Origin: Hemerocallis citrina
Lineage: Eukaryota > Streptophyta > Magnoliopsida > Asparagales > Asphodelaceae
Direction of reading: 5' to 3'
Length of the DNA: 64,000 nucleotides
NCBI GenBank assembly: GCA_017893485.1
Contig: CM030363.1
Span: 174,060,686 to 174,124,685 of the forward strand
The notes under the pieces are model-generated. The model did no database searches and had not been told where the DNA came from. It worked only from the letters and a program-made list of their open reading frames with translations. The position numbers and the translations under genes are program-made. Positions 1-10,627 of this stretch are shown piece by piece. Each line of letters opens with the position of its first letter. Within the stretch, counting starts at the first letter, position 1.

Positions 1-3000
1 TTGTCCCAACCAAAAGAGGAAGATGATTGGAAGCGCACTGCTATATTCCACACCTTTACGACTATAGGTGGCAAAAACTGCAAGGTGATTGTTGACAGTG
101 GGAGCTGCGTCAACGCTGTCTCTTCTGCGGTCTTAGCAAAGACCGGACTTAAGGCTGAACCCCATCCACGCCCATACAAAGTATCTTGGATTGATGCAAC
201 AGCACTCCAAGTAACACATCGATGCTTAGTCCCTGTGGACTTCAAAGCTTACAAAGAGGAAATTTGGTGTGATGTGCTTAAAATGGATGTGGGTCAAGTC
301 ATTTTAGGGAGACCTTGGTTATACGATCACGATGTGACTATATATGGTCGATCCAACCAATGTGTGTTCCAGCACGATGGACTAAAAATAAAGCTCATTC
401 CCGTGAGGCCACGAACTAGTCCAGCTGAAACAACACCGGCTCCCTCGAGAAAGGGCAAGGAGGTAACGTATATGGGTGAAAAGGAACTTACAAATGAAAT
501 TGAAAAGGGGGCTACCATTCTTTTACTCACAGCGAGAGAAGTCCCTAAAGATCCTAAGTCACTCATCCCGCCCCAAGTTACTCCTGTCCTTCAGGAATTT
601 GCAGATGTGTTTCCTGCTGACCTCCCCAACCAGTTGCCCCCATTGCGTGACATCCAACACGCTATTGATCTGGTTCCGGGAGCGAGTCTTCCCAACTTGC
701 CACATTATCGGATGAATCCGACAGAGCATGCTGAGTTGAAACGGCAAGTTGATGAGTTATTGGCAAAGGGCTTCATCAGAGAAAGTTTAAGTCCTTGCGC
801 TGTCCCTGCCCTATTGACGCCAAAGAAAGATGGAACTTGGCGTATGTGTGTGGACAGCCGTGCCATAAACAAGATCACGGTGAAATACCGTTTTCCCATT
901 CCTCGTTTGGATGACATGTTGGACATGATGTCTGGTGCCACAATCTTTTCCAAAATTGATCTTAAAAGTGGCTACCACCAAATACGTGTTCGTCCTGGTG
1001 ATGAATGGAAGACCGCCTTCAAGACGAAGGATGGCCTGTACGAGTGGATGGTCATGCCATTTGGAATGACAAATGCCCCGAGCACGTTTATGAGAATCAT
1101 GACGCAAGTACTCCGTCCCTTTATGGGCAAGTTCCTTGTGGTGTACTTTGATGATATTCTCATTTACAGCCGATCCGTTGGGCAACATCTTGACCATTTG
1201 AGACAGGTCTGCGGTGTTTTGAGGAAGGAACAACTTTATGCTAATCCTACCAAATGTACCTTCCTCTCCGATCAGACTATCTTTCTGGGATTTATTATGT
1301 CTGCCAGAGGAGTATCTGCTGACCCAGAAAAGATACGAGCTATTACAGAGTGGCCTGAGCCCCGCAATATTCGTGATGTGCGGAGTTTTCATGGCCTTGC
1401 CACCTTTTATCGTCGGTTCGTGCGAGGATTTAGCACGATCATGGCTCCGATAACCGACTGTTTGAAGAAAGGTGAGTTTGTCTGGTCGAAAGAAGCCACG
1501 AATGCCTTCGAAGAGATCAAGAAGAGAATGACTCAGACACCTGTCATGAGGTTGCCTGATTTCACTAAAGTCTTCGAAGTAACATGTGATGCTTCTGGTA
1601 TTGGTATAGGTGGAGTCCTCAGTCAAGAGAGTCATCCTGTTGCTTATTTCAGTGAAAAGCTGAATGAAGCAAGACAAAAATACTCCACCTATGACAAGGA
1701 GTTCTATGCGGTCATTCAGTCACTTCGCTATTGGCGACATTATCTCCTGCCGCAAGAATTCGTTATCTTCTCAGACCATGAGGCCTTAAGATTCCTTAAT
1801 TCTCAACAAAAGTTGAATCCGAGACATGCTAGATGGGTAGAGTTCCTACAAGAATATTCATATACCATTAGGCATACAAAAGGGATTGATAATAAGGCCG
1901 CGGATGCGCTAAGTCGTTGTTACATGATCTTATCTGCTCTGCGCACCGAAATTATTGGTTTTGAGAGATTGAGAGATGAGTATGCCTCCTGCCCAGATTT
2001 TCACGAGATCTACACCTCTTTGAAGGAAGGCATAACTCGAGTGATAGATGATTATTTCTTGAAAGATGATTATCTCTTCTATCGCTCCAAACTGTGCATT
2101 CCTAGTACATCCTTACGAGAGTATCTTGTTTGGGAATTGCACGCTGGTGACCTTGCTGGACATTTTGGGCATAGCAAGACCATTGATGCTGTGGAACATA
2201 GGTTTTACTGGCCGAAGCTAAAAAGAGACGTTGTGAGACTTGTTAACAGATGTCACACCTGTCAACTTGCCAAACAACAAAAACAGAACACAGGCCTGTA
2301 CACTCCCCTACCTGTTCCTAGCTGCCCTTGGGAAGACGTGAGTATGGATTTCGTGTTAGGCTTACCGAAGACACAAAAGAAACACGATTCCATTCTTGTC
2401 GTCGTGGACCGTTTTTCTAAAATGGCCCACTTCCTCCCGTGCTCGAAAACTTTTGATGCATCCCGTGTGGCTCAGATCTTCTTTGATAATATTGTGAAGC
2501 TACATGGGTTGCCAAAAACCATTGTGTCTGATAGGGATGTGAAATTCACGAGTTATTTTTGGAAGACCCTATGGCACAAGTTAGGTACAAAATTAAAGTT
2601 TTCGTCAGCGTTCCACCCACAGACAGATGGACAGACTGAGGTTGTCAATCGGAGTCTTGGCAATCTCTTACGTACTCTTGTGGGAGAGAACTTGGGAACA
2701 TGGGATTTGAAATTAACGGTTGCTGAATTTGCATATAACACATCTAGGAATGGAATCACTGGCATGAGTCCACACGAAGTTGTACACGGTTATCGTACTA
2801 GGCAGCCTATAGATCTTGCCCCCATGTTAGAACATCACCGAGTCTCTGAGTCTGCATCAGCATTTGCATCCCGCATTCATGACTTGCATAGAGAAATTTC
2901 CAAGAAAATTAATGAAAATAATTTTAACTACAAGTTAAGAGCTGATATTAGAAGGAAATTTAAAACTTTTAATGTGGGTGACGAAGTGATGGTTCGGATT

Positions 3001-3570
3001 CGTCCGGAACGGTTCCCAGCGGGATCCGTTAAGAAATTGAACGCACGTGCTGCAGGTCCATTTAAAATTCTTCATAAAATCAATGATAATGCCTATGTTG
3101 TTGACCTCCCCGAGGGCTTTGGCATCAGTAAAACTTTCAATATTGAGGATCTAGTACCCTATGAAGGCCCAGAATTTAACCCTAGAAATCCTCTTATAGA
3201 TGAGCCTACCCTGCAGCCTACTGGTGAGATTCCCCCATTACCCCCACTACCAGATACTACTTACCCATCGACAGAAGAGTTGGATAATATTTTAGATGAT
3301 CAGATAATCTCTACTAGAGATGGTGGTATTCATAGATATTTGGTAAGTTGGAAAGACAAGCCGGAGTCGGAGAACACTTGGATAGATCGCGGAGAGCTCC
3401 AGCGCTTGGATCCAGACCTCTTGGAGCACTATGACAGGAGGACTGGTTTTGACTCGACTGGGTCGAGCCTTCTCCCACCCGGGGAGAATGATGAGGACAT
3501 CGGTTCCAGACGATTTGGGCGTTTCTATCAGCGCAGGCATCGTCTTCATCAGCTGTTTTATTCAGTTTAG
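1..3570 (+). CDS. Chromovirus (Ty3/gypsy) pol polyprotein, 5'-partial
   Basis: One reading frame of 1189 codons runs in from the left edge without a stop. It encodes the pol part of a Ty3/gypsy retrotransposon, which copies its RNA into DNA and integrates it. Visible in order: aspartic protease with DSG (Asp at residue 32); RT with YFDD at 382-385; RNase H with Asp530, Glu567 and Asp592; integrase zinc-binding region (His721/His724, Cys751 and Cys754); integrase core Asp783, Asp844, Glu880, exactly 35 residues between the last two (DD35E); and a C-terminal chromodomain (about 1095-1145, with YLVSWKD and ENTWI). The chromodomain and the short LTR that follows suggest the Galadriel/Reina side of the chromoviruses; the clade is inferred. 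Gag and the true start lie upstream of the window. All catalytic residues are present, unlike every other element here. The frame runs past the purine tract at 3478-3488, so its last codons probably lie in the 3' LTR. Confidence 0.93.
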   Translation: MSQPKEEDDWKRTAIFHTFTTIGGKNCKVIVDSGSCVNAVSSAVLAKTGLKAEPHPRPYKVSWIDATALQVTHRCLVPVDFKAYKEEIWCDVLKMDVGQVILGRPWLYDHDVTIYGRSNQCVFQHDGLKIKLIPVRPRTSPAETTPAPSRKGKEVTYMGEKELTNEIEKGATILLLTAREVPKDPKSLIPPQVTPVLQEFADVFPADLPNQLPPLRDIQHAIDLVPGASLPNLPHYRMNPTEHAELKRQVDELLAKGFIRESLSPCAVPALLTPKKDGTWRMCVDSRAINKITVKYRFPIPRLDDMLDMMSGATIFSKIDLKSGYHQIRVRPGDEWKTAFKTKDGLYEWMVMPFGMTNAPSTFMRIMTQVLRPFMGKFLVVYFDDILIYSRSVGQHLDHLRQVCGVLRKEQLYANPTKCTFLSDQTIFLGFIMSARGVSADPEKIRAITEWPEPRNIRDVRSFHGLATFYRRFVRGFSTIMAPITDCLKKGEFVWSKEATNAFEEIKKRMTQTPVMRLPDFTKVFEVTCDASGIGIGGVLSQESHPVAYFSEKLNEARQKYSTYDKEFYAVIQSLRYWRHYLLPQEFVIFSDHEALRFLNSQQKLNPRHARWVEFLQEYSYTIRHTKGIDNKAADALSRCYMILSALRTEIIGFERLRDEYASCPDFHEIYTSLKEGITRVIDDYFLKDDYLFYRSKLCIPSTSLREYLVWELHAGDLAGHFGHSKTIDAVEHRFYWPKLKRDVVRLVNRCHTCQLAKQQKQNTGLYTPLPVPSCPWEDVSMDFVLGLPKTQKKHDSILVVVDRFSKMAHFLPCSKTFDASRVAQIFFDNIVKLHGLPKTIVSDRDVKFTSYFWKTLWHKLGTKLKFSSAFHPQTDGQTEVVNRSLGNLLRTLVGENLGTWDLKLTVAEFAYNTSRNGITGMSPHEVVHGYRTRQPIDLAPMLEHHRVSESASAFASRIHDLHREISKKINENNFNYKLRADIRRKFKTFNVGDEVMVRIRPERFPAGSVKKLNARAAGPFKILHKINDNAYVVDLPEGFGISKTFNIEDLVPYEGPEFNPRNPLIDEPTLQPTGEIPPLPPLPDTTYPSTEELDNILDDQIISTRDGGIHRYLVSWKDKPESENTWIDRGELQRLDPDLLEHYDRRTGFDSTGSSLLPPGENDEDIGSRRFGRFYQRRHRLHQLFYSV

Positions 3571-3776
3571 GACTTTTATTTTATTTCCATTTTTATGTAA
3601 TCTTTTTTGTAATTTTAGATTTTGAGAATATTTTGGAGATGTGTTTCAAGATGTAATTGAGCCTATTTAAAGGCCCTGAGATGAATGAGAAAGGCATGCC
3701 ATTATTGATCAAAAAAACCTGTGTTGAGTTTGCTCTTCATTTTTTTTTCTCCTTTGTGTGATACAACTGAGAGACA
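3489..3776 (+). mobile_element. Probable 3' LTR of element A (end uncertain)
   Basis: A purine-rich tract (GGGGAGAA, ending at 3488) is followed by TG at 3489, as expected at a polypurine tract/3' LTR junction. A TATA-like box lies at 3664-3671 and is followed by an AT-rich stretch with a T-run, like the U3-R-U5 order of short chromovirus LTRs. The 5' LTR is outside the window, so the right end, placed at a CA near 3776, is a guess and could lie further right. Confidence 0.45.
3664..3671 (+). promoter_or_regulatory. TATA-like box in the element A LTR
   Basis: TATTTAAA followed by GGCCC, about 175 bp into the putative LTR. This is a usual position for the U3 core promoter. Confidence 0.4.
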
Positions 3777-5100
3777 AATTAGGGTTTGTGATAAATCCTA
3801 ATCTAGTTTTAGAACTAGTGATTAGTTCTAAAATTTATCCCCAATTAAAATCCCAAATACAATCTTCCCAAAATCCCTAATTACAAAAACCCTAATCCTT
3901 TTCCTCATACACAGCCGCCGCCCCTCTTCTTCTCCCTCCTTCTTCTTCAACTCACCCAAACCCATCCCCTTCCTCACCCTTCTCCTTCGTTGACTTCAGA
4001 TCCCGATCTCCACAAAAGAACCCCACTCCACATACTCCCCCATCCCCTTCCCCTCATCGACGGCTTCCCCTATCCCGACTCAACAGCGCCCCTCAACCCC
4101 CGAACCCCGTTGACCCATAACCTCCACCACTACAGCCTCCACCCTTCTCCTCCTCCCGCCCCCTCGTCGTCAACCCCTGCTCTCTGACCACGCCAGTCCG
4201 ACGCCACCGCCACCTCACCATCATCCCAGTCTCCCCTCCATTGCTACTGCCTTCAACCCACAGCCACTCCTCCTCCTTCCCCTCGACAGCAGCCACCCGA
4301 GACCCACTTCAGTCGACCGCCGTCGACCGCCAGCGCTCGTCCGCCCCGTCGTTCGCCGCACGACTGCCAGTCGACCCTGCTGTTGACTTGCCCCGTTGTT
4401 GCTGCCGCTCTTTTATGGTTGCTGAGTTGCTGAGTTCTTAGTGGCTGGTCCAAATCCGAGATCTACGCAGGATTTCTTCACATTCGGTAATATCTTTTCA
4501 TTATTAAGTATTTGTGCTTTACTGCCTTATCATCTAGTTTATTATCTGATTTATCTGTCGGCCACAAAATACTGAGATTGAGTGATCCACATGCTAGATT
4601 AGGGTACGAATTGATATTGCTCTTTTTACTTGCTGAAACACGTAGGGATCTAATTATTGATTGAGGTTGAATTATTAATTGGAATTGTTAGCATAATTCA
4701 GTTCTTGAAAATCCATCAAATCCGCTAACTGTTTTAAATTTCTCACTTAGATCAGAACTTCATGTTGGTAAAATTAACCCATTAAAATTCTTGGAAAATT
4801 CTCTATTTTAGGGTTGGTTTTACATCAGTATGCAGTAGTGGTCGGCCAAGTCTAGATTGGATTATTGTATTTGTTGTTGTGTCAAGTACTGTGATATTTG
4901 AATATTATGAAAATTCTGAATTATGTGGTGAATTTGGATAATTAATGGAATCTATGACACTTTATTATTCTTAATTCTTGTATTTGGTTGTGAATTGCAT
5001 TAATATGCCTGAAATTGGTTGAATTATTTATGAATTAGTTTACACGTGATTGAAATAATATCGTGAATTGAATTGTACCGTATTTTTTTTTTTGAAAATT
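3777..5100. other. Non-coding stretch: telo-box, CT-rich block, AT-rich tail
   Basis: No credible gene. The order is a telo-box-like AAACCCTAA near 3890, a strongly pyrimidine-rich block (about 3900-4445), a G/GTAAT step at 4487 that could be a splice donor, and then AT-rich sequence. This order resembles the TSS/5'-leader part of the 3-4 kb gypsy LTRs later in the window, so a fragment of another LTR or a 5' UTR of unknown origin are both possible. Small ORFs in the CT-rich block overlap on both strands and look like composition artefacts. Confidence 0.4.
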
Positions 5101-5127
5101 AATGTATATTCGGCTGGAAAAAAATTA

Positions 5128-5572
5128 AAAGAACATACACCGACGTTTCATAAAACGCCGGTCTATCTAAGTGATCAATTGAAAATCACGATAGTGCGGC
5201 ATTTTATAAACGTCGGTGTAAGTATCAGCGGAAACGGCAATAACATACACCGGTGTTTATAAAATGTCGGTGTATCTAAATCTTTATTTGGGAACTACGA
5301 TAGAGCGGTGTTTATAAAACGTCGGGAAAGATATTAGTGGAAAAAGAGCTCATTTCGAAATACATATACACCGGCGTTTTACGAACGCCGGTGTATATTA
5401 AACCAATACTGACGTTTTGTAAAATCGCCGGTGTAGACCACGTCTATTCCGCGACGCTCGCTTCGATAGCATTTGCACCGGCGTTTTCATAAACGCCTGT
5501 ACATGATACTACAGCGTTTAAAAATGCCGGGGAAGGGGCGAAAAAATCCCGGAAAAATGCCGGTACGTGGCT
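5128..5572. repeat. Cluster of about nine short palindromes (CCGGCGTTTTATAAACGCCGG type)
   Basis: Degenerate inverted repeats of about 22-28 bp follow each other, centred near 5149, 5205, 5257, 5315, 5382, 5418, 5488, 5518 and 5560. Arms are variants of ACACCGGCGTT and AACGCCGGTGT around an AT-rich centre. Such clusters are typical of subterminal regions of plant CACTA-type transposons, where the transposase binds. No CACTA terminus or transposase is visible beside it, so the element type is inferred. Confidence 0.6.
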
Positions 5573-6949
5573 CCACATCAAGGTCTCCCATAAATGCATA
5601 TGTTTAGTTTTATTTAATTAATTAAGTTTTTAAGCTATAATATTCATGCTACAAATTTGCAGCAATAATTTAATTTTTATGTTGTTAATAATGCTGTATA
5701 TGTAGGGCTTTAATTATATATGCGGATGAATAAGACAGCATTTAAATTTGATTAGAAATTGAAATTTCGTATATTGTTCTTGTCAATGACTTCTTTTTAT
5801 TTCTTTTATCTTAATTTGATTTGGATTTTATTCTTGAATAAATAATTTGCTGTGTAAATGAAGGACCTACAGAAAGAGATTGGTGAAGATTAAAGAAGAG
5901 AAAGAGGTGATTTTTTTTCTATAATTAATAAAGATAATACAATTTTATGTTTATTGTTATTATTATTTTCAATAATATCTGGGTAAGGGTTTAAGATCAC
6001 TTGCTTAGCTGCTTTCCCTTTCTCGTGACATATCTATTTTCTGTTCTATGGATTGAATGACAATGGCGATTAAGAGCAAGTGCTTTTATAGTGTTAAATA
6101 TGTTAGATAATAGATGATGTGTAGAAATTATTAATTTTGTGAAAGATTCAATGATTTGGATATTTGTTTTTTTTTTCCCTTTCGGAGGGAATATTTTGGG
6201 TATTATATATGATTGATTCATGTTTAGAAGCATTTTGAAGGATGGAGTAATTAAGTAGCATCAAATATATATTTTATTATATATCACATTACATGATTAA
6301 TTACTATAATTCTTTGGGTTTGGCTGTTTGTATGGAATTAAACAAATGAACTACTCAAATGTAATTAAACATGGAACCTGGTCTTCTTTGTGAGGTTCAT
6401 GAACACACTTGTCCAACATTGAAATTGTACGAATCATGTAAGGATATAGCGAGCTGTGACAACCAATCACAACGAATAATCAAGCTACGTAGACCAAATC
6501 AAACATACAAGCACACAAATTTATCCCTGTTCGGTGAACCTAATCTGGGAGAGAATTAACCGAGATATTATTCAAGAGAAGATACTAGAGATACAATACT
6601 CTTCCCAAGAACTTATCTATCTCCTATGAAGCATAAATACAGGTACCGGGTGCGGGTATGATACGACACAGGTTCGGGGATACGTGATTTTACAAAAAAG
6701 TAGGATATGGGTACATTGGTGGGTACGTTAAATATAATATATTTTATATGATATATATAAATAAATATCTATTTATTTTATTAAAAATGCAAATATTTGA
6801 ATTATTTCATAGAATTATAAGAATACATTATAATTATGAACATTTTTAGAGAAAAAAATTGATAATCTAATTATCAAGACATTGTGTACTGATTTTGTGT
6901 TTGAGCATTTCATAAAATATCAAGTTTTTGAAATTACGCTAGGGCTCTA
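5573..6949. other. AT-rich non-coding stretch
   Basis: No gene recognised. Short ORFs near 5997-6233 and 6371-6559 have no recognisable domain. A segment at about 6645-6725 is rich in GGTAC/GGGTA-like words and may be an old dispersed repeat. Nothing else can be supported. Confidence 0.4.
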
Positions 6950-7594
6950 TGTTGGGTTATATGTCTTGCATACTTATTCGGTGTGAAGAGAATATGGTGA
7001 TACAAGTAGAGGGTTCGAAGAGAAGAATCAAAGAGAAGGAGAAACAGTTAGCAGCAGGAGCAACCAACGGAGAAAGGGACAGTCACTTTCTCGGGTTGAT
7101 GGTCTGGGAGTTGCGTACGACCGTCCGTGGCGCTGATGGATTTTTGTGGTGCGGTTTTGTTGATTCGATTGAAGCTCATTTCATTTTATGATTAGATCGT
7201 ACGACTCTAATTGTATATTTATCTCTTCAGTATACATCAGATGGCTATTATATCAAGATATGTAAACTAGGGTTTCTCTAGATCTATATAAATAATTGTA
7301 ATAGCTCCTAGAACGATATGATTCTATTATTGAATAGAAGAAGAGAGTACTTTATCTAAGAGGGTGAGAGATTTCTCCTTTGTAAACAACAACCAAGTTC
7401 CGGGTAGGCTTGAGAAAGGGTTATGGTGAGAATTGTAATATTCTTATATCTTCTCTAGTTGAAATAACATCTCGGTTCTTCCTTCCCTGAATTAAGGCGA
7501 AAGCTCCAACCGGGACAATTCTTGTGTGCTTTGTGTGATTGGTATGATCTAGTTTTGCTTGGTGGTTTACAATTATTGTGTCAAAGACCTAACA
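6950..7594 (+). mobile_element. 5' LTR of copia element C
   Basis: Starts TGTTGGGTTATATG and ends CCTAACA, 645 bp. It is followed at once by a primer-binding site, and its first ~130 bp are repeated at 9161 after a purine tract. The candidate target duplication on the left is CTCTA (6945-6949); the partner cannot be found because the 3' LTR is rearranged. Confidence 0.85.
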
Positions 7595-7596
7595 AG

Positions 7597-7608
7597 TGGT
7601 ATCAAAGC
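7597..7608 (+). other. Primer-binding site of element C
   Basis: TGGTATCAAAGC, two bases after the 5' LTR. It differs by one base from the usual plant initiator tRNA-Met primer site TGGTATCAGAGC. Confidence 0.8.
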
Positions 7609-7646
7609 AATAAGGTTCGTGGGTTTGTTCGAGTTCCTTAGAGAAA

Positions 7647-8818
7647 ATGACAGATCAAAAGACAAAGATCAAGCGGTTTGACAGTAAGATCAACTTCAAT
7701 CTATGGAAGGTGGACATGTATGATGTTTTGGTTCAGAAGGACTTTCACCTTGCCTTAGAAGAGAAGAAGCCAACCGATATGAAGCAGGAGAATTGGGATG
7801 AGATTTGTTTGAAGGCCTTGAGTTTAATCCGGTTATAATTGGCAGATGAAGTCAAGTGTAATATTCTTGAGGAGGAAAGTGCGACGAGTATATGGGCAAG
7901 ACTCAAATCTGACTTTTCGGGGTCGTCATTGCTAGATCGGTTGTATTGGAAAAGGAAGCTGTTTAGGTTCTCAATGAAGGAAGGTACCAATCTTCAAGAT
8001 CATATCATGGAGTTCAATAAGGTAATATCTGAACTGAAGGCGATTAACGCTGATGATCTTAACGAATAAGATAAAGCTTTTAACTTGATTTATTCACTAC
8101 CAACTTCTTATGATCACTTGATAACTACCATGCTACATGGAAAATCAGCCAAGATGACACTTACAATAGCCGGGGTGATTAAGGGTCTGAAGGAAGATGA
8201 ACTAAGAAATGAGACTCATAAAGGAGGATCTATTTCTATAAGGTTTTCTGCGGTGGATGATGATACTTCAATTGGAAGGGGTGCGACACACAAGGGTAAG
8301 ATTCGTTGCCATTATTGTAAAGGAGTTGAGCATTACAAGAGAGACTATCGCAAGTGGTTGAGTCAGAAGAGTGCTACTGAAGGAGGTGATCAAGCCAATG
8401 TAGTCAACACAACTGATCCAGGTATCAGGTAATCCTAATGACTTCGAACTATGTCTACTTTTCAAGTTCTCCAGATGTAGATTCAAGTTGGTATCTTGAT
8501 TCGGGAAGTTCTTCTTATGTTTTCTCTAAGAGGAAGATGTTATCTACTTACAAGTTGTCAACATGCCGTAGTGTGAGAATGGCTAGAGGGGAGATTTGTG
8601 AAGTAGTGGGTGATGGAACAGTTGAGTTGGAGATGCTAGATGGTAAATGATTCACATTAGAAAAGGTCATGCATATTCCTTCAATACAACCGAATGTGAT
8701 ATCCAGGCACGCGGCTCGAGGTGGATTTTTAACAATTTGGGATAGTCGTCGTAAGATAATGAAGGGTAAGAGGGAGATTAGGCAGGGTCAGCACAACCTC
8801 TATCAGCTTTGTAGGAGC
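7647..8818 (+). pseudogene. Copia gag-protease remnant, pol missing
   Basis: The gag-like frame starts at ATG 7647 (MTDQKTKIKRFD) and continues in one frame to 8432 with two stops (7836 and 8067). Its zinc knuckle reads CHYCKGVEHYKRDY: the fourth ligand, normally Cys, is Tyr. After a frame change a copia protease follows from 8438 with YLDSGSS and then a short pre-integrase-like stretch ending NLYQLC near 8815. Integrase, RT and RNase H are absent; sequence passes almost directly to the purine tract before 9161. The copy is non-autonomous, although PBS and tract are kept. The gag, knuckle and protease order makes the copia assignment firm; the lineage cannot be named. Confidence 0.82.
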
Positions 8819-9160
8819 AAAAATACTCGGCTAAGTGTATGAAAGCTCATTGTTCCTAAAACAACATCTAGTAAGTCGTTACTAGAATTACCGAATCGAG
8901 ACTGTAACGTTCGAATACCGTTAGAAGGTGGAGAGAGCCTTGATATAGGTAGAGTTTGTGTGGAGGGTGACACCTCCAAAATTACATCTACAGGGGTGTG
9001 CCCTTGATGGGGCATACAGCTGGAGGAAAACAAGTGGAGATTTGTTCAACTAGTAGAAGAAGCCATATAAACGTATTGCTTACAAAGCAGAAAAGAAGGT
9101 CTAGAAGGGTTTTAAATCACACAGGTATGGATTCATACGTATGCAATCTAAGGTGGAGAT

Positions 9161-9290
9161 TGTTGGGTTATATATCTTGCATACTTATTTGGTGTGAAGA
9201 GAAGATGGTAATACAAGTAGAGGGTTCAAAGTGAAGGATCGAAGAGAAGGAGAAACAATCAGTGACAACAGCAGCCAACAGAGGAAGGGA
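9161..9290 (+). mobile_element. Truncated 3' LTR of copia element C
   Basis: Begins TGTTGGGTTATATATC after the purine tract AAGGTGGAGAT. It follows the 5' LTR (6950-7080) base for base with scattered changes until AAGGGACAG near 9288. Beyond that the colinear match stops and inverted LTR-like sequence begins. Confidence 0.75.
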
Positions 9291-9730
9291 CAGCAGCGCC
9301 GCGGATGGTCAACCGCACATAGTTGTGATCGACCGCAACTCCAAGACCATCAACTCTCAGATGAAGTACTGGCACAGCTCACAATGCAGTCCATTACATT
9401 GTTATATAGAGATCTAGAAAAATCGTATGTTATAGTCTTAATCAAGTACCGTCCGATATACCCTGAAGAGCAAGCCATACGATAGGAGCCGTACAATCTA
9501 ACTTGGAGAAGAAATTAGGCTCAAACAGATCCCAAATAATCGGCCTAATATATGTTGGTTGATCACTTACGGTCGATTGCTCAAAAGAGCAGTTGACTGC
9601 ACTGCAAGTCAAGTGCTTTCTGCTTGGTTGTAGTCGACTGTCACCCCTTCGCCAGCCAGCCTGAACCTCTTCTCGCTTTATGCTATTTTCTTCACATCGA
9701 ATATAGTATGTAAAACATAAACTCAATACA
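9291..9730 (-). mobile_element. Inverted, diverged copia LTR fragment
   Basis: Read on the minus strand from 9730, this starts TGTATTGAGTTTATG and then matches the LTR of element C in order: the CTTATTCGGTGTGAAGA region, the TTAGATCGTACG region, a CTTCAG..TATATC block, and TCTAGATC..TATATAA near 9410. A further inverted block at 9300-9360 matches an earlier part of the LTR, so the piece is itself rearranged. Its junction with the truncated 3' LTR makes a head-to-head arrangement. Confidence 0.65.
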
Positions 9731-10627
9731 TGATAATAGAGTTAACATTCTATAGTATTCAGTTGAGTTTTAAAAGTTTAGTCAGTCAATTATCTTGTTC
9801 TTTCCTGGTGTGATGTCCCCTGTGTTAGGTGATCCCTTCACTTCCAGACTGTCTATCTTTAGCAGTTCTAGGCCTTCGTAGTTAAGGTAGAAACATGGAA
9901 TACAAATATAAAAAAAATTACAAACAAATGCCAAATGTACTTCAGCCCACCATATATATATTTGAGCCTTCTATTTATTTTTTTGTGCCAATGCTCAACT
10001 CTATTCTATCTAGTATCTATAACAACTTTACTTCTCTAGTATCTATAACAATTTTATATATATTTTGCATGTTAGCTTGTGCGAATTTTTTTTCTTCTTT
10101 TCAACCCCTCTCACTTTTCAATTCTGAATCCGCCCTTGGTTTAGATACTTGGATAACTTAATCAGAGGTATTCCTATGCGTCCGTTTGTGCAGTCGGGAA
10201 TACTTGTATGTCAGATAATTAAACATTCTTTCTCGGTGTAAGTAAAATATGTAAAATATGCTACCTGTAATTACATTTCTCTACTCCCTCCTAGAGAAGA
10301 GCTCTAATTATCTTAAAGCAGCATTCAATGTGTCAATAGTGAATACCTACATCTGATATGATGTTAGGTACTTACTATTCAAAATTATATAGCTGAGATG
10401 ATTTCTTTCTTAAGATTTATATCAACAAATATCTATTTGTGTAAACGGACTTCAAGGATTTTTCTGGCTTGTTCTGTGAGGAGTGGACAATGCCAGCATG
10501 ACAGATTTTCTTTATATAACATCTAGAACTTCTCTAGAAAGCCAGCCATGATTGAGTCGTCATTGTCAATCTCCATTTTATCCAAGTACTCTACATAACA
10601 CAATATATCACTGTCATTATATTAACA
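9731..10627. other. Intergenic stretch without recognisable gene
   Basis: AT-rich. The ORF at 9895-10161 is hydrophobic and low in complexity with no domain, and is not called. No transposon ends were seen. Confidence 0.4.

Noticed and set aside
5060..5130. CACTA transposon terminus next to the palindromes
   Set aside because: No CACTA or TAGTG end with a 3-bp duplication could be found on either side.
5068..5262. ORF across the palindrome cluster
   Set aside because: Made of the repeats themselves; no domain and no conserved start.
9895..10161. 88-codon hydrophobic ORF
   Set aside because: AT-driven low-complexity frame without a domain or gene context.
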